DNA of 64,000 nt from Desulfobulbus rhabdoformis (GTDB lineage: Bacteria > Desulfobacterota > Desulfobulbia > Desulfobulbales > Desulfobulbaceae): contig NZ_JAFFQA010000007.1 of the NCBI RefSeq assembly GCF_016919065.1, forward strand, positions 93,271 to 157,270, read 5' to 3'. The notes beneath the pieces are model-generated. The model had not been told where the DNA came from. It worked only from the letters and a program-made list of their open reading frames with translations, and made no database searches. Within the stretch, counting starts at the first letter, position 1. The number at the start of each line of letters is the position of its first letter. This document shows, piece by piece, positions 26,558 through 34,376 of the stretch. The position numbers were made by a program, and so were the translations under genes.

Positions 26558-27152
26558 GCGCATCGTTCGTCGCGTGCTTTTGGAAGTAACCGGGGGCACG
26601 GCGGATGCTGCTGAAGAGAGGTATCTGATTCTTTCCAGACAGCAGCATGTCGACGAGTTGCAGATGAGCCGACTTCTTCCCCCGGCGGCCGAAGTACGCT
26701 ATCTCGACGATCAGGCTGAGTGCTGGCAGAGCCAGATGCTCGCAGAGTATCAGGGATACATTGTCCCCCAGCTCTCCATCAATACCATGATGGATCTGGC
26801 CCTGGGGAAGGCCAGCGATGAACTGGGGCAGTTGATTTTGAACCTGCTGCTTTCAGGTAAGCGGGTTGAGGTGGTGGACTTCGCCTATACCGCCTTTGAG
26901 CAGACGGCACCCCATGCGCTCTGGCAACTTTATGCCAGCCAGCGCAAGCAGCTTGAAGCCTTTGGCCTGGTGACCCGCAGGGCAGCGGTTCGAGAAAAGA
27001 TTATGCATCAGGGACATCTGGTCACCGAGAATGATGTGGAGCGGATGGCTCACGAAGGGGTGAAGGTGGCTCAGCTCGCCCCAGGCGCCATCGTCACCGG
27101 GCTAGCGCAGGATAGAGCTAAGGCACTGGAAGTAACGATTCATAGAACTTGA
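26535..27152 (+). CDS. BMC-associated flavoprotein-like protein of unknown function
   Basis: A 205-residue protein resembling the small ethanolamine-locus family described as TIGR02536. It starts with a targeting-like helix (SIERIVRRVLLEVTG, 5-19). A Rossmann-like segment follows (YLILSRQQ, then YIVPQLSINTMMDLALG at about 75-91 and LLLSGKRVEVVDF at about 105-117). The C-terminal part has LVTENDVERMAHEGV, seen in several BMC accessory proteins. The reaction is unknown and FMN binding is a guess. It overlaps pduL, so it belongs to the operon. Confidence 0.72.
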   Translation: MMDNQSIERIVRRVLLEVTGGTADAAEERYLILSRQQHVDELQMSRLLPPAAEVRYLDDQAECWQSQMLAEYQGYIVPQLSINTMMDLALGKASDELGQLILNLLLSGKRVEVVDFAYTAFEQTAPHALWQLYASQRKQLEAFGLVTRRAAVREKIMHQGHLVTENDVERMAHEGVKVAQLAPGAIVTGLAQDRAKALEVTIHRT

Positions 27153-27190
27153 AGCAATGTAATGACCACTGAACCGTAGCTGCACTATTT

Positions 27191-27263
27191 GTCGCGGGCA
27201 TGGCCCGCTCCTACAAGTTCGAGGAAAACCGAGGGGCTGTAGGAGACGGGCCATGCCCGCGAC
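27191..27263. repeat. GC-rich REPIN-like palindrome
   Basis: GTCGCGGGCATGGCCCGCTC and CCTACA pair with TGTAGGAG and ACGGGCCATGCCCGCGAC across a ~24-base spacer. It resembles the REP palindromes common in Pseudomonas and Xanthomonas (GTAGGAGCGGGC type). It is the only copy in the window and sits inside the eut operon. Confidence 0.75.
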
Positions 27264-27337
27264 AGGGCAAGGATGATAGATAATCTTTGCCGGTTCCATC
27301 TGAGAAGCAGCAGCGAGGAAGAGTCTGTTTGTACTTC

Positions 27338-27480
27338 AGGGTGTCTTGAATAATTAGATTTTTCAATCAAGATCAAGGATTGCGAACAATTTTACCGCAG
27401 GCATATACAAGATATTCCGAGGATAAAATTTTTCGCGTGACGCCGAGATTGGCAGAAAAAGCAATTATGCAAGATGCCCT
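27338..27480. repeat. MITE-like element, family A, copy 3 (143 bp)
   Basis: A standard-length copy with AGGGTGTCTTGAATAATTAG at the left end and a slightly mutated right end (AATTATGCAAGATGCCCT). It lies 57 bases before eutN. Confidence 0.86.
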
Positions 27481-27536
27481 TCAGCTCATTGTCAGTGGTA
27501 ATCATATACACAAAACCGGCCTGAGGAGGCTGAACA

Positions 27537-27803
27537 ATGATTGTTGGCAATGTCGTGGGCAATGTCTGGGCAACCCGCAAAGAAGAGAGTCTCAACGGGC
27601 TCAAGCTCATGGTGGTGCAACCTGTTGATCCGGTCAGTGGTGAACAGCGGCCCTGTCTCATTGCAGCCGATCAGGTGGGGGCCGGTATAGGGGAAACCGT
27701 GCTTGTGACCACCGGTTCCTCCGCACGTCAGGCCCTCGGTAAGGGGGCGGTTCCGGTTGATGCCTCCATTGTGGGCATTATCGATCAGGTCGACATACCC
27801 TAA
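27537..27803 (+). CDS. eutN: BMC vertex protein EutN (pentamer)
   Basis: An 88-residue EutN/CcmL-family protein that caps the shell vertices. MIVGNVVGNVWATRKEESL (in part MIVGNVVGNVWATRK) and LIAADQVGAGIGETVLVTTGSS in part (VGAGIGETVLV) are the family core. The start has GAGGAGG-like purines upstream (CTGAGGAGGCTGAACA). It is the first gene after the repeat cassette. Confidence 0.93.
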   Translation: MIVGNVVGNVWATRKEESLNGLKLMVVQPVDPVSGEQRPCLIAADQVGAGIGETVLVTTGSSARQALGKGAVPVDASIVGIIDQVDIP

Positions 27804-27820
27804 ATGACCGGTACTCAACG

Positions 27821-28408
27821 GTGAGTCTGCTTACACGTAAGGGGCTTGATACCCTCGGGCTGGTTGAAGTCAAGACCATCGCCGCAGGTGCCCGCCTGCT
27901 CGATCTGCTGCTCAAGGCCGCAGAGGTTGAGCTCTATAAGGCCGGGCCCATTTGCTCCGGACGTTTTTTGATTCGAATAGGAGGGGCGCAGTCGAGCGTT
28001 GAGGCAGCCTTAGCAGCCGTTGCGTCCGATGCGAGTCTGCTTGACTGGTTTGTTCTCCCCCGGATTGCCCCAGAACTGCTCCAGGCCCTCCAGAATCGCC
28101 AGTTCCCTGAACCGGGGTTCTCTCTGGGAGTGGTGGAGAGTCGCCGGGCGGCCTCGGGAATCGCTGCGGCAGACAAAGCCCTCAAGGGGGCGGATGTCAT
28201 GCTTGCCCGACTTGCAGTGGCCCAGGGGATTAACGGCAAATCATTTATGGTCTTTTCCGGCACCCTTGCCCAGGTTGACGAGGCGGTTGCCCTGGCAGCG
28301 CAGACCCTGGGAAATCAGCTTGTCGACCAGAGTGTGATCGCCCGACCCGAAGAGATAACCGTAGCGAGCCTGGTGGGAATGCAGCCGAGTGGGCCGCCAT
28401 TACTCTAA
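27821..28408 (+). CDS. Tandem-BMC trimeric shell protein, PduT-like (first copy)
   Basis: A 195-residue protein with two BMC domains (about 8-95 and 105-185). The first domain has PICSGRFLIRIGG near residues 46-58, placing a Cys at the pore position known to hold a [4Fe-4S] cluster in PduT. The second domain has GVVESRRAASGIAAAD. The start codon is GTG. A second protein of this type is encoded at 30654-31208. Both are likely shell trimers for electron or metabolite passage. Confidence 0.85.
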   Translation: MSLLTRKGLDTLGLVEVKTIAAGARLLDLLLKAAEVELYKAGPICSGRFLIRIGGAQSSVEAALAAVASDASLLDWFVLPRIAPELLQALQNRQFPEPGFSLGVVESRRAASGIAAADKALKGADVMLARLAVAQGINGKSFMVFSGTLAQVDEAVALAAQTLGNQLVDQSVIARPEEITVASLVGMQPSGPPLL

Positions 28409-28426
28409 TGGAGAAAAACATACAAT

Positions 28427-28795
28427 ATGGCAAAAACACTGATAAATAGCCAAAATATTTCGTCCTTTCTCGAGGAGGGGCAAAAGAGTTTCGTTGTCGA
28501 TTCCACAATGATCCTCACGCCGGGGGTCAAGGATCTGCTTTCCAGGCGCGGTCTTCGTTTGAGCTATGCAGCCCGAGCAGAACAGCCAACCAACGCTTGT
28601 CCCGCCGCAAACAGTTCGTCAGAGCCTTCGCCAAGCGGTGAATGCCTGAACGATGGTGTCCTGGTACAGAAAATAGTGACCCTCCTGAAAAAAGAGTACA
28701 GCCTGGAAGATCCCCAGACCATTCAAAGGATTACGCTTGAGGTCCTAGCCCGATTACAGGTGGAAGTCGATGGTGCAAAGAAGGAGAATGTCTGA
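28427..28795 (+). CDS. Small BMC-locus protein with TPxVKDLL motif and targeting-like tail
   Basis: I do not recognise a named family. The 122 residues have an N-terminal part with VDSTMILTPGVKDLLSRRG in part (LTPGVKDLLSRRGLRL, about 31-46), the same pattern as the EutT N-terminus. A Ser/Pro-rich linker follows, and the C-terminal helices (VLVQKIVTLLKKEY and TIQRITLEVLARLQVE) resemble encapsulation peptides. It overlaps eutQ by one base. A role as lumen scaffold or adaptor is inference. Confidence 0.6.
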   Translation: MAKTLINSQNISSFLEEGQKSFVVDSTMILTPGVKDLLSRRGLRLSYAARAEQPTNACPAANSSSEPSPSGECLNDGVLVQKIVTLLKKEYSLEDPQTIQRITLEVLARLQVEVDGAKKENV

Positions 28796-29262
28796 TGCAG
28801 ATTGATAAAGCTCTTATTGAAAAGATCGTGCGTGAGGTCGTGGTTGCCACCTTGGCTGAATCACCTGGCCAAACATGCGGGGCGGCTATCCAAACCGAGA
28901 AAGAACCGCTCTCCGGTGTGACTGCGGTCAAGGTCGGTTCAGTGCAACCCGAACCCTTTGATACCGGCAAGGCAGGGGACAAGGTTTTTTTAAAGGATGT
29001 CTTCACACTTGCTGAGAGCCCACGGCTTGGCTGCGGCGTCATGGAGATGGATGGTTCCACCTTTGCCTGGACCCTAAATTACGATGAGATCGATATTGTC
29101 CTTGAAGGCAGCCTGTCCATTGTGGTCAACGGCAAGACCATTACCGCCAACAAGGGGGAGCTGGTCCTGATTCCCAAGAATACGCCCATTGAATTTTCCG
29201 TCCCCGACTACGCAAAGTTCATTTATGTCACCTATCCAGCCAACTGGGAGGAGCAGCAGTAG
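28795..29262 (+). CDS. eutQ: EutQ cupin protein (acetate kinase-like)
   Basis: A 155-residue protein. An N-terminal amphipathic helix (ALIEKIVREVVVATLAE, 5-21) precedes a cupin barrel (about 60-150: MEMDGSTFAWTLNYDEIDIV in part, VLEGSLSIVVNGK, GELVLIPKNTPIEF). Salmonella EutQ has been reported to have acetate kinase activity, so it may turn acetyl phosphate into ATP here; structural roles have also been proposed. It is coupled to the gene upstream. Confidence 0.88.
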   Translation: MQIDKALIEKIVREVVVATLAESPGQTCGAAIQTEKEPLSGVTAVKVGSVQPEPFDTGKAGDKVFLKDVFTLAESPRLGCGVMEMDGSTFAWTLNYDEIDIVLEGSLSIVVNGKTITANKGELVLIPKNTPIEFSVPDYAKFIYVTYPANWEEQQ

Positions 29263-29318
29263 GAAGTTTGGGTTGGCCCTAAGCATGCGCTAACAGATAA
29301 ACTTCCCTGAGCATTCTC

Positions 29319-30638
29319 ATGAATACTGTTCAACAGATGAAAGAAAACGGGGTGGTCGGTGCCGGTGGTGCCGGGTTTCCCACCTATGTCAAAGCGCAGT
29401 CCCAGGCGGAAATCGTTCTGGTCAATGCTGCGGAGTGCGAGCCCCTTTTGCATAAGGACAAGCAGCTTTTACTGCATGCAACCGACCTGTTTTTTCAAGG
29501 GCTGCAAACCCTGATGGGGCTGGTCTCCGCCAGCAAAGGGATCATCGGCATCAAGAAAAAGCATACGGGGCTGATTGCGCACTTAAACGAACGTTTGCCC
29601 GTTCAGGTCGAGCTCTGCCCGGTGGATGATTTTTATCCTGCCGGTGATGAGCTGACCCTGATCAGGGAGACAACCGGTGTCATCATCGGACCCGGCGCCC
29701 TCCCCATCTCACGGGGGATTGTGGTCAGTAATGTGGAGTCGCTCTACAATATCGGCACGGCCCGTCCGGTGACAACAAAGTTTCTCAATGTGGGCGGTGC
29801 TGTTGAAAAACGCCAGACCTTCGAGGTGCCTTTGGGGATCTCCTTTCAGGAAATCATAGACTATGCCTGCCCTACGATCAGAGATTTCACCATCATCGAG
29901 GGCGGCCCCATGATGGGCAAGATTGTGGAGGATCTTTCCCTGCCGGTCACCAAGACCACGGCAGGTCTGCTTGTTTTTCCCCAGGATCATGTTTTAATTC
30001 AAAAATACCGCATCATGGCCAGTGAAAAGCGGGTCAATCAAATCGGTAAGGCCGCCTGCGATCAGTGCACCATCTGCACCGAGCTTTGTCCTCGATACCT
30101 CCTGGGGCATCCTATTCAACCACACAAGGCCATGCGTTCGCTGGTGTTTCACCAGGACGGAGCAGGGGAGAACGAGATCCAGACCCATGCCCTGTACTGC
30201 TGTCAGTGCAATCTCTGCTCCTTTGTTTCCTGTCCGGAGGGGCTCTTTCCCTCACAGGTGTGCATCAACAATCGGGCAAAAGCCCTGACAAAGAAAATAC
30301 AGTATCAGGGAGCGCTTGAGAACGAACCCCATCCCCTAGCCCCCTACCGCAAGACACCCTCCAAACGGCTAAAACGGATGCTGAATCTGGACCTATTTCC
30401 CGACAGTGGTGATCTCAGCGAGCATCAGTTTGCGCCACAAACGCTGCGCCTACTCCTGCGCCAGCATATCGGTGCACCCGCAACCCCGGTGGTCAGCGTT
30501 GGTGATCAGGTCCAGCAGGGACAAAAGATTGCAACCGTGGGAGACGCCTTGGGCGCCGAGATCCACGCACCGCTGGCTGGACAGGTCAGCGAGGTTGATG
30601 ATCAGGCTATCACGCTCACGCTTGCATATTCCGAATAA
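29319..30638 (+). CDS. pduS: PduS-like Fe-S flavoprotein (RnfC family)
   Basis: A 439-residue cobalamin reductase-like electron carrier. It opens with GVVGAGGAGFPTYVK (11-25) and NAAECEPLLHKD, the FMN/NADH-binding fold of RnfC/NuoF relatives. Two ferredoxin motifs follow: CDQCTICTELCP (about 247-258) and CCQCNLCSFVSCP (about 291-303). The C-terminal ~75 residues are a barrel-sandwich domain (GQKIATVGDAL). It probably reduces corrinoid for EutT and may move electrons to PduT. It lies 15 bases before pduT. Confidence 0.88.
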   Translation: MNTVQQMKENGVVGAGGAGFPTYVKAQSQAEIVLVNAAECEPLLHKDKQLLLHATDLFFQGLQTLMGLVSASKGIIGIKKKHTGLIAHLNERLPVQVELCPVDDFYPAGDELTLIRETTGVIIGPGALPISRGIVVSNVESLYNIGTARPVTTKFLNVGGAVEKRQTFEVPLGISFQEIIDYACPTIRDFTIIEGGPMMGKIVEDLSLPVTKTTAGLLVFPQDHVLIQKYRIMASEKRVNQIGKAACDQCTICTELCPRYLLGHPIQPHKAMRSLVFHQDGAGENEIQTHALYCCQCNLCSFVSCPEGLFPSQVCINNRAKALTKKIQYQGALENEPHPLAPYRKTPSKRLKRMLNLDLFPDSGDLSEHQFAPQTLRLLLRQHIGAPATPVVSVGDQVQQGQKIATVGDALGAEIHAPLAGQVSEVDDQAITLTLAYSE

Positions 30639-30653
30639 TTAAGGATGTAACAC

Positions 30654-31208
30654 ATGGCCCATTCCATAGGAATTTTAGAATTATCCAGCATTGCCAGTGG
30701 CTATGAGGCAGAGGATGCCATGCTCAAGGCAGCTGATGTGCACATTTTGATCGCTCGCACTATCTGTTCGGGGAAGTTCATTGTCGTCATCGGAGGCAGT
30801 GTCTCCGCCGTGGAGGCAGCACTTGAGACAGGAAAGGTGGTCTCGAGAGGCTTTCTCATCGAATCGCTGCATATCGCCAATGTCGATCCCCAGGTCTTTG
30901 CAGCGCTCTCCGGCAGTGTAGACGCCTCTGAGTGCAGCTACCGTTCTCTGGGAATTGTCGAGACCTTTGCGGCAACCCCGATCATTGAGGCGGCTGATGC
31001 AGCGGTCAAGGCCGCAAATATCCTCCTGCTCCGGGTTCACGTGTCCATGGCCATTGGCGGCAAGGGATATTTTCTCGCCCTGGGGGACACCGCTGCAATC
31101 CAGGCGGCGGTGGATGCGGCAACAGATGCGATCAGAGAATCCGGGCTGCTGGTCAACCGCGTGATTATCCCCGCAGCAACACCTGAAGTGCTCAAAGAAT
31201 TTATCTGA
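30654..31208 (+). CDS. pduT: PduT-like tandem-BMC shell protein (second copy)
   Basis: A 184-residue, two-domain BMC protein. The first domain carries ARTICSGKFIVVIGG (about 36-50), with the pore Cys of Fe-S-binding PduT. The second domain has SLGIVETFAATPIIEAAD. Next to pduS it can form the PduS-PduT pair known from propanediol compartments. Its stop overlaps the eutP start by one base. Confidence 0.9.
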   Translation: MAHSIGILELSSIASGYEAEDAMLKAADVHILIARTICSGKFIVVIGGSVSAVEAALETGKVVSRGFLIESLHIANVDPQVFAALSGSVDASECSYRSLGIVETFAATPIIEAADAAVKAANILLLRVHVSMAIGGKGYFLALGDTAAIQAAVDAATDAIRESGLLVNRVIIPAATPEVLKEFI

Positions 31209-31633
31209 TGAAGAAAATCATGTTTGTCGGGCAGACAGGCTCTGGGAAAACCTCGCTGACCCAGGCCCTCAACGGCCAGGCGATCGCCTACCTGAAGACC
31301 CAGGCGGTTAAATTCTCCGGATGTGTGGTGGATACGCCCGGCGAGTTCGCGGAAAACCGAATGTATTATTCAGCTCTTCTGGTCTCCGCCAATAAGGCCG
31401 ATATCATCGGCTTTATTCAGGATGGGACCCGCAAAAAGAGTATCTTCCCTCCCAAATTTGCGGCCATGTTCAATAAACCGGTCATTGGTATAATCACCAA
31501 GAACGATGCGGATCAAATCGAGCCAGCCCGGGCCGAGAAATTTCTCAAGATGGCCGGTGTGGAGACCATTTTCTCGACCAGCGCCGTCTCTCAGCAGGGG
31601 ATTGATCAACTGTTGAGTTTGCTGCAAGACTGA
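31208..31633 (+). CDS. eutP: EutP/PduV family GTPase-like protein
   Basis: A 141-residue Ras-like P-loop protein. Walker A is GQTGSGKT (8-15), switch region DTPGEF (about 44-49), and ITKND (about 97-101) is the NKxD-type base-recognition motif. EutP has been linked to acetate kinase activity, and PduV to compartment positioning. It is the last gene of the eut operon as seen here; a family-B repeat begins 4 bases after the stop. Confidence 0.9.
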   Translation: MKKIMFVGQTGSGKTSLTQALNGQAIAYLKTQAVKFSGCVVDTPGEFAENRMYYSALLVSANKADIIGFIQDGTRKKSIFPPKFAAMFNKPVIGIITKNDADQIEPARAEKFLKMAGVETIFSTSAVSQQGIDQLLSLLQD

Positions 31634-31636
31634 CTT

Positions 31637-31742
31637 TGAATCCGTGACAGAGGGTAACGCTGAAGCAAACGATATTTTTTAACAATCTTCACCGCTTGAG
31701 AAAAATACGTCGTTGGGTAACCATCCGCTGCCACGGATTCAG
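31637..31742. repeat. Inverted-repeat element, family B (diverged full-length copy)
   Basis: The ends are TTGAATCCGTGAC and CCACGGATTCAGG, and AAAAATACGTCGTTGGGTAA in the body matches the full-length copies. It closes the eut operon. Confidence 0.7.
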
Positions 31743-31990
31743 GTTTCATCTTTTGGTGGAGAGCGCTATAGTAGCGATTTTTTTCCCTGACACCTCTGGT
31801 TTTCGTGGGCCTGCGGGCAGTCGATGATGTGCAACAGAAGCCAGCCCATTTTGAGCAGGTGGGTCAGCCTGCCGCTGAACTTGTCTCGCACCAGTAAAAC
31901 GGCCCCCCTTACGATCCTTTGTTACTTTCTAACGAAGCCGCGGTCCATCGCTTCTGGTGGGCTGCGGCGTTGTTGTTTGTCGAAACTGTT
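31743..31990 (+). other. Intergenic region before the MFS gene
   Basis: About 250 bases. It can be read in frame with the MFS gene from a TTG at 31919, but no ribosome site supports that. No structure was recognised. Confidence 0.35.
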
Positions 31991-33193
31991 ATGCCCCAAA
32001 CACTCCCATCGGCAGGTCGCCTTCTGCTGACTACCTGCATCATTGCTTTTTTTTGTTTCCTCGGCTCGTTTATGCGTATCCCTGTGGTCCCCCTCTTTGC
32101 GGTCTCGCTGGGGGCGGATACGGTCCAGGTCGGCTGGATCAACAGCGCCTTCATGTGTATGGCTGGGCTGCTCTCCATTCCATCCGGTCTGCTCTCCGAT
32201 AAGATCGGGCGACGTCGTCCCCTCTTAGTGGGCTTGATACTTCTTGCAAGCTCCTCGCTCCTGCTGACCATCTCGCAGACGCCTCTACAGATGGGAGTCA
32301 TTTACCTCTTTTTTGGGGTGGGCATGGCCGCGGTGACGCCGACCTTGATGTCCTATGTTGCTGATATCACACCGCCAGAGGCTCTGGGGAATGCCTTTGG
32401 CTGGTACACCATGGCCCTTTACTGCGGCATGACCCTGGGGCCAGCAGCCGGTGGCTTTTTAGGTGGCCTGATCGGCTTTCGAGCGGTCTTCGTCTGTTCC
32501 GGTTGCATGATTGCGATGATGATGGTGGTCACCTTTTTCCGCCTGCCGGATCCGCCCCGTCATTTACGCCGGGCTGCACCGACAAGTGATTTTTTGACCA
32601 CCCTGCGGCAACTGGCAAAGAACCGGCGTTTGCTCGCCTGTCTGTTGGTGACGGTTGGAGCCTGCATGGGCTTTGGTATGTTTATTACCTTTGTCCCACT
32701 CTATGTGCGTAGTCTGGGGCTGCCAACCGTGGCCGTGGGGATTGTCTGTGCGGTTCAGGCGCTCGCCAATGCCGTCGCCAGGATTCCCGCGGGATGGCTC
32801 TGTGATAGAATCCGCGATCGCCGACTGCTTGTCAGCGGTGGTTTGTTCTTTTTTGCCCTGGCCAATGCGTCCTTCTCCCTTTGCCATTCCCTGGTTACCC
32901 TGCTCTGTGCTTCCTCTGCCATGGGCTTGAGCATGGGCGTCGCCTTTACTGTTATCTGCGCTCTCATTGCCGACTCTGTTCCCGGACACATTCGGGGGCT
33001 GGCCATGGGCTGCTACAATACCTGTGTCTATGCAGGAATGTTGTGCTGTGCTATCGGCATGGGCATGGTTATCCACAACTACGGCTTCCATCGTGGCTTT
33101 GTGGTCACGGGGGCGATTATTATTGTGGCCTTGTTTTTCTTTACCGTGATTTACGGCTCTCCTCAGAAGATCCCTCGTTATAATGAGATATAG
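31991..33193 (+). CDS. Major facilitator superfamily transporter
   Basis: A 400-residue permease with about 12 membrane helices. The MFS signature after helix 2 is GLLSDKIGRRRPLL (about 68-81), and a related loop, AGWLCDRIRDRRLL, follows helix 8. The sequence suggests a drug or metabolite exporter of the DHA1 type, but the substrate cannot be told. The start at the ATG at 31991 is preferred to a TTG 72 bases upstream. It is not clearly part of the eut operon. Confidence 0.8.
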   Translation: MPQTLPSAGRLLLTTCIIAFFCFLGSFMRIPVVPLFAVSLGADTVQVGWINSAFMCMAGLLSIPSGLLSDKIGRRRPLLVGLILLASSSLLLTISQTPLQMGVIYLFFGVGMAAVTPTLMSYVADITPPEALGNAFGWYTMALYCGMTLGPAAGGFLGGLIGFRAVFVCSGCMIAMMMVVTFFRLPDPPRHLRRAAPTSDFLTTLRQLAKNRRLLACLLVTVGACMGFGMFITFVPLYVRSLGLPTVAVGIVCAVQALANAVARIPAGWLCDRIRDRRLLVSGGLFFFALANASFSLCHSLVTLLCASSAMGLSMGVAFTVICALIADSVPGHIRGLAMGCYNTCVYAGMLCCAIGMGMVIHNYGFHRGFVVTGAIIIVALFFFTVIYGSPQKIPRYNEI

Positions 33194-33251
33194 AGTAACT
33201 AGCCATTTTGAAACGAAATATTGACTGCTGAGAAGTGAGCGCTCACACTTT

Positions 33252-33394
33252 AGGGTGTCTTGAGTAATTAGATTTTTCAATCAAGGTCAAGGATTGTGAA
33301 AAATTTTACCGCAGGCATATAGTTGATATTCCGAGGATAAAATTTTGAGTATGACGCAGAGATTGGCAGAAAAAGCAATTATTCAAGATTCCCT
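33252..33394. repeat. MITE-like element, family A, copy 4 (143 bp)
   Basis: A standard copy between the convergent MFS and cupin genes. The cupin stop codon starts at the base next to the right end. Confidence 0.86.
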
Positions 33395-33742
33395 TTAATC
33401 TACTTCAAGATCTTTATACGCCTCCGGAACAAAACGAGGCGTACACACCGCAAGAAAGATAAGATCACTCGTTCCCGTGTTGGTGATGCGTTGCCGGGCT
33501 CCCGGTGGGATGTGGATAGTCTCTCCGGGCATGACCTGTTGTGGTGACGCATTACCGATTTCAGCTTGGCCTATCCCTTCAAGAATCAGATAGCGCTCGC
33601 AAATTCCCTCGAGTCGATGCCAGCGGGTTGTCTCTCCGGGGCGAACCCGCGCCCGGGCCACAGAGACCTGGGGATCGTCCAGAGAGTTGTGCAGCTCCGT
33701 TATGAAGCAGCCTTCCTCAAAAAAATATTCTTTTTCACGCAT
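33395..33742 (-). CDS. Small cupin-domain protein
   Basis: A 115-residue single-domain cupin. Motif 1 is RARVRPGETTRWHRL (about 31-45) with one His and ERYLILEGIGQAEIG; motif 2 is PGETIHIPPGARQRI (about 72-86). The start at the ATG at 33742 matches the usual beginning of such proteins (acidic, EEGCFITEL); an ATG 27 bases upstream is possible. The ligand is unknown. Its 3' end abuts a family-A element. Confidence 0.75.
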   Translation of the reverse strand: MREKEYFFEEGCFITELHNSLDDPQVSVARARVRPGETTRWHRLEGICERYLILEGIGQAEIGNASPQQVMPGETIHIPPGARQRITNTGTSDLIFLAVCTPRFVPEAYKDLEVD

Positions 33743-33904
33743 AGAGCTTTTTCTGCTGCGACCAACCATGGAGGGGGATCGTACATTGGTACAGATGGTC
33801 TCCGTCCTTTTGTTGCCAGTGCCATGATGGCGTTGCGATGTTTCTCTCCCTCTCCCAAGTGAAGAAAAAGTACTACAATGGCAGACTGTGTATAAACGAG
33901 TGTG

Positions 33905-34312
33905 TTAGCGAAGGAACAGATCGCAATCGAGGACCAGGGAGCTGAGGGTCACCATGCCCACCAACTCTCCCTTGTCTTCAACCGGCGCCCGGCGCATGCC
34001 TACACGGTGCAGCAGGCGGGCAATGTAGCGAATGTCCATGTCCGCGGGGACCGACAAAGCTGGTTTGGCCATGATCTCGTAGACATTGACCTCGTCTGCT
34101 TTTTTGCCGGGAATAAGGACGCCGTTGATAATGTCCTGGACGGAGAGTAGGCCCCAGGCATCATCTTCGTTGCGTTTTTTGACCAAGAGGCTATGCACCC
34201 TGGCATCACGCATCATGGCTGCGGCCTCTTTGACCGTGGCCATACCGTCAATGGCGATGATGTTGGGGTTCATCACATCACGTCCACGAATGATCTTCTC
34301 TGTTGCTGTCAT
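33905..34312 (-). CDS. CBS-domain pair protein
   Basis: A 135-residue protein made of two CBS domains (about 10-65 and 78-132: DVMNPNIIAIDGMATVKEAA in part, ALSVPADMDIRYIARLLH, APVEDKGELVGMVT). CBS pairs usually bind adenine nucleotides. The start at 34312 follows AAGAGAA. It is last in the DUF1538-DUF1538-PII-CBS run, so it may report energy state to the membrane proteins. Confidence 0.85.
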   Translation of the reverse strand: MTATEKIIRGRDVMNPNIIAIDGMATVKEAAAMMRDARVHSLLVKKRNEDDAWGLLSVQDIINGVLIPGKKADEVNVYEIMAKPALSVPADMDIRYIARLLHRVGMRRAPVEDKGELVGMVTLSSLVLDCDLFLR

Positions 34313-34376
34313 GGCTGTTCTCTTATGGAATTGATAAAAAAAGGTTTGGTCTGCGGTTGCCCGCCCTGTCGTTTGC

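Noticed and set aside
27191..27480. Possible CRISPR or tandem array in the repeat cassette
   Set aside because: There is one inverted pair and one MITE-like element, with no regularly spaced direct repeats or spacers.
32564..33280. 238-codon minus-strand frame starting in a family-A element
   Set aside because: It is antisense to the MFS gene, and its start lies in repeat DNA.
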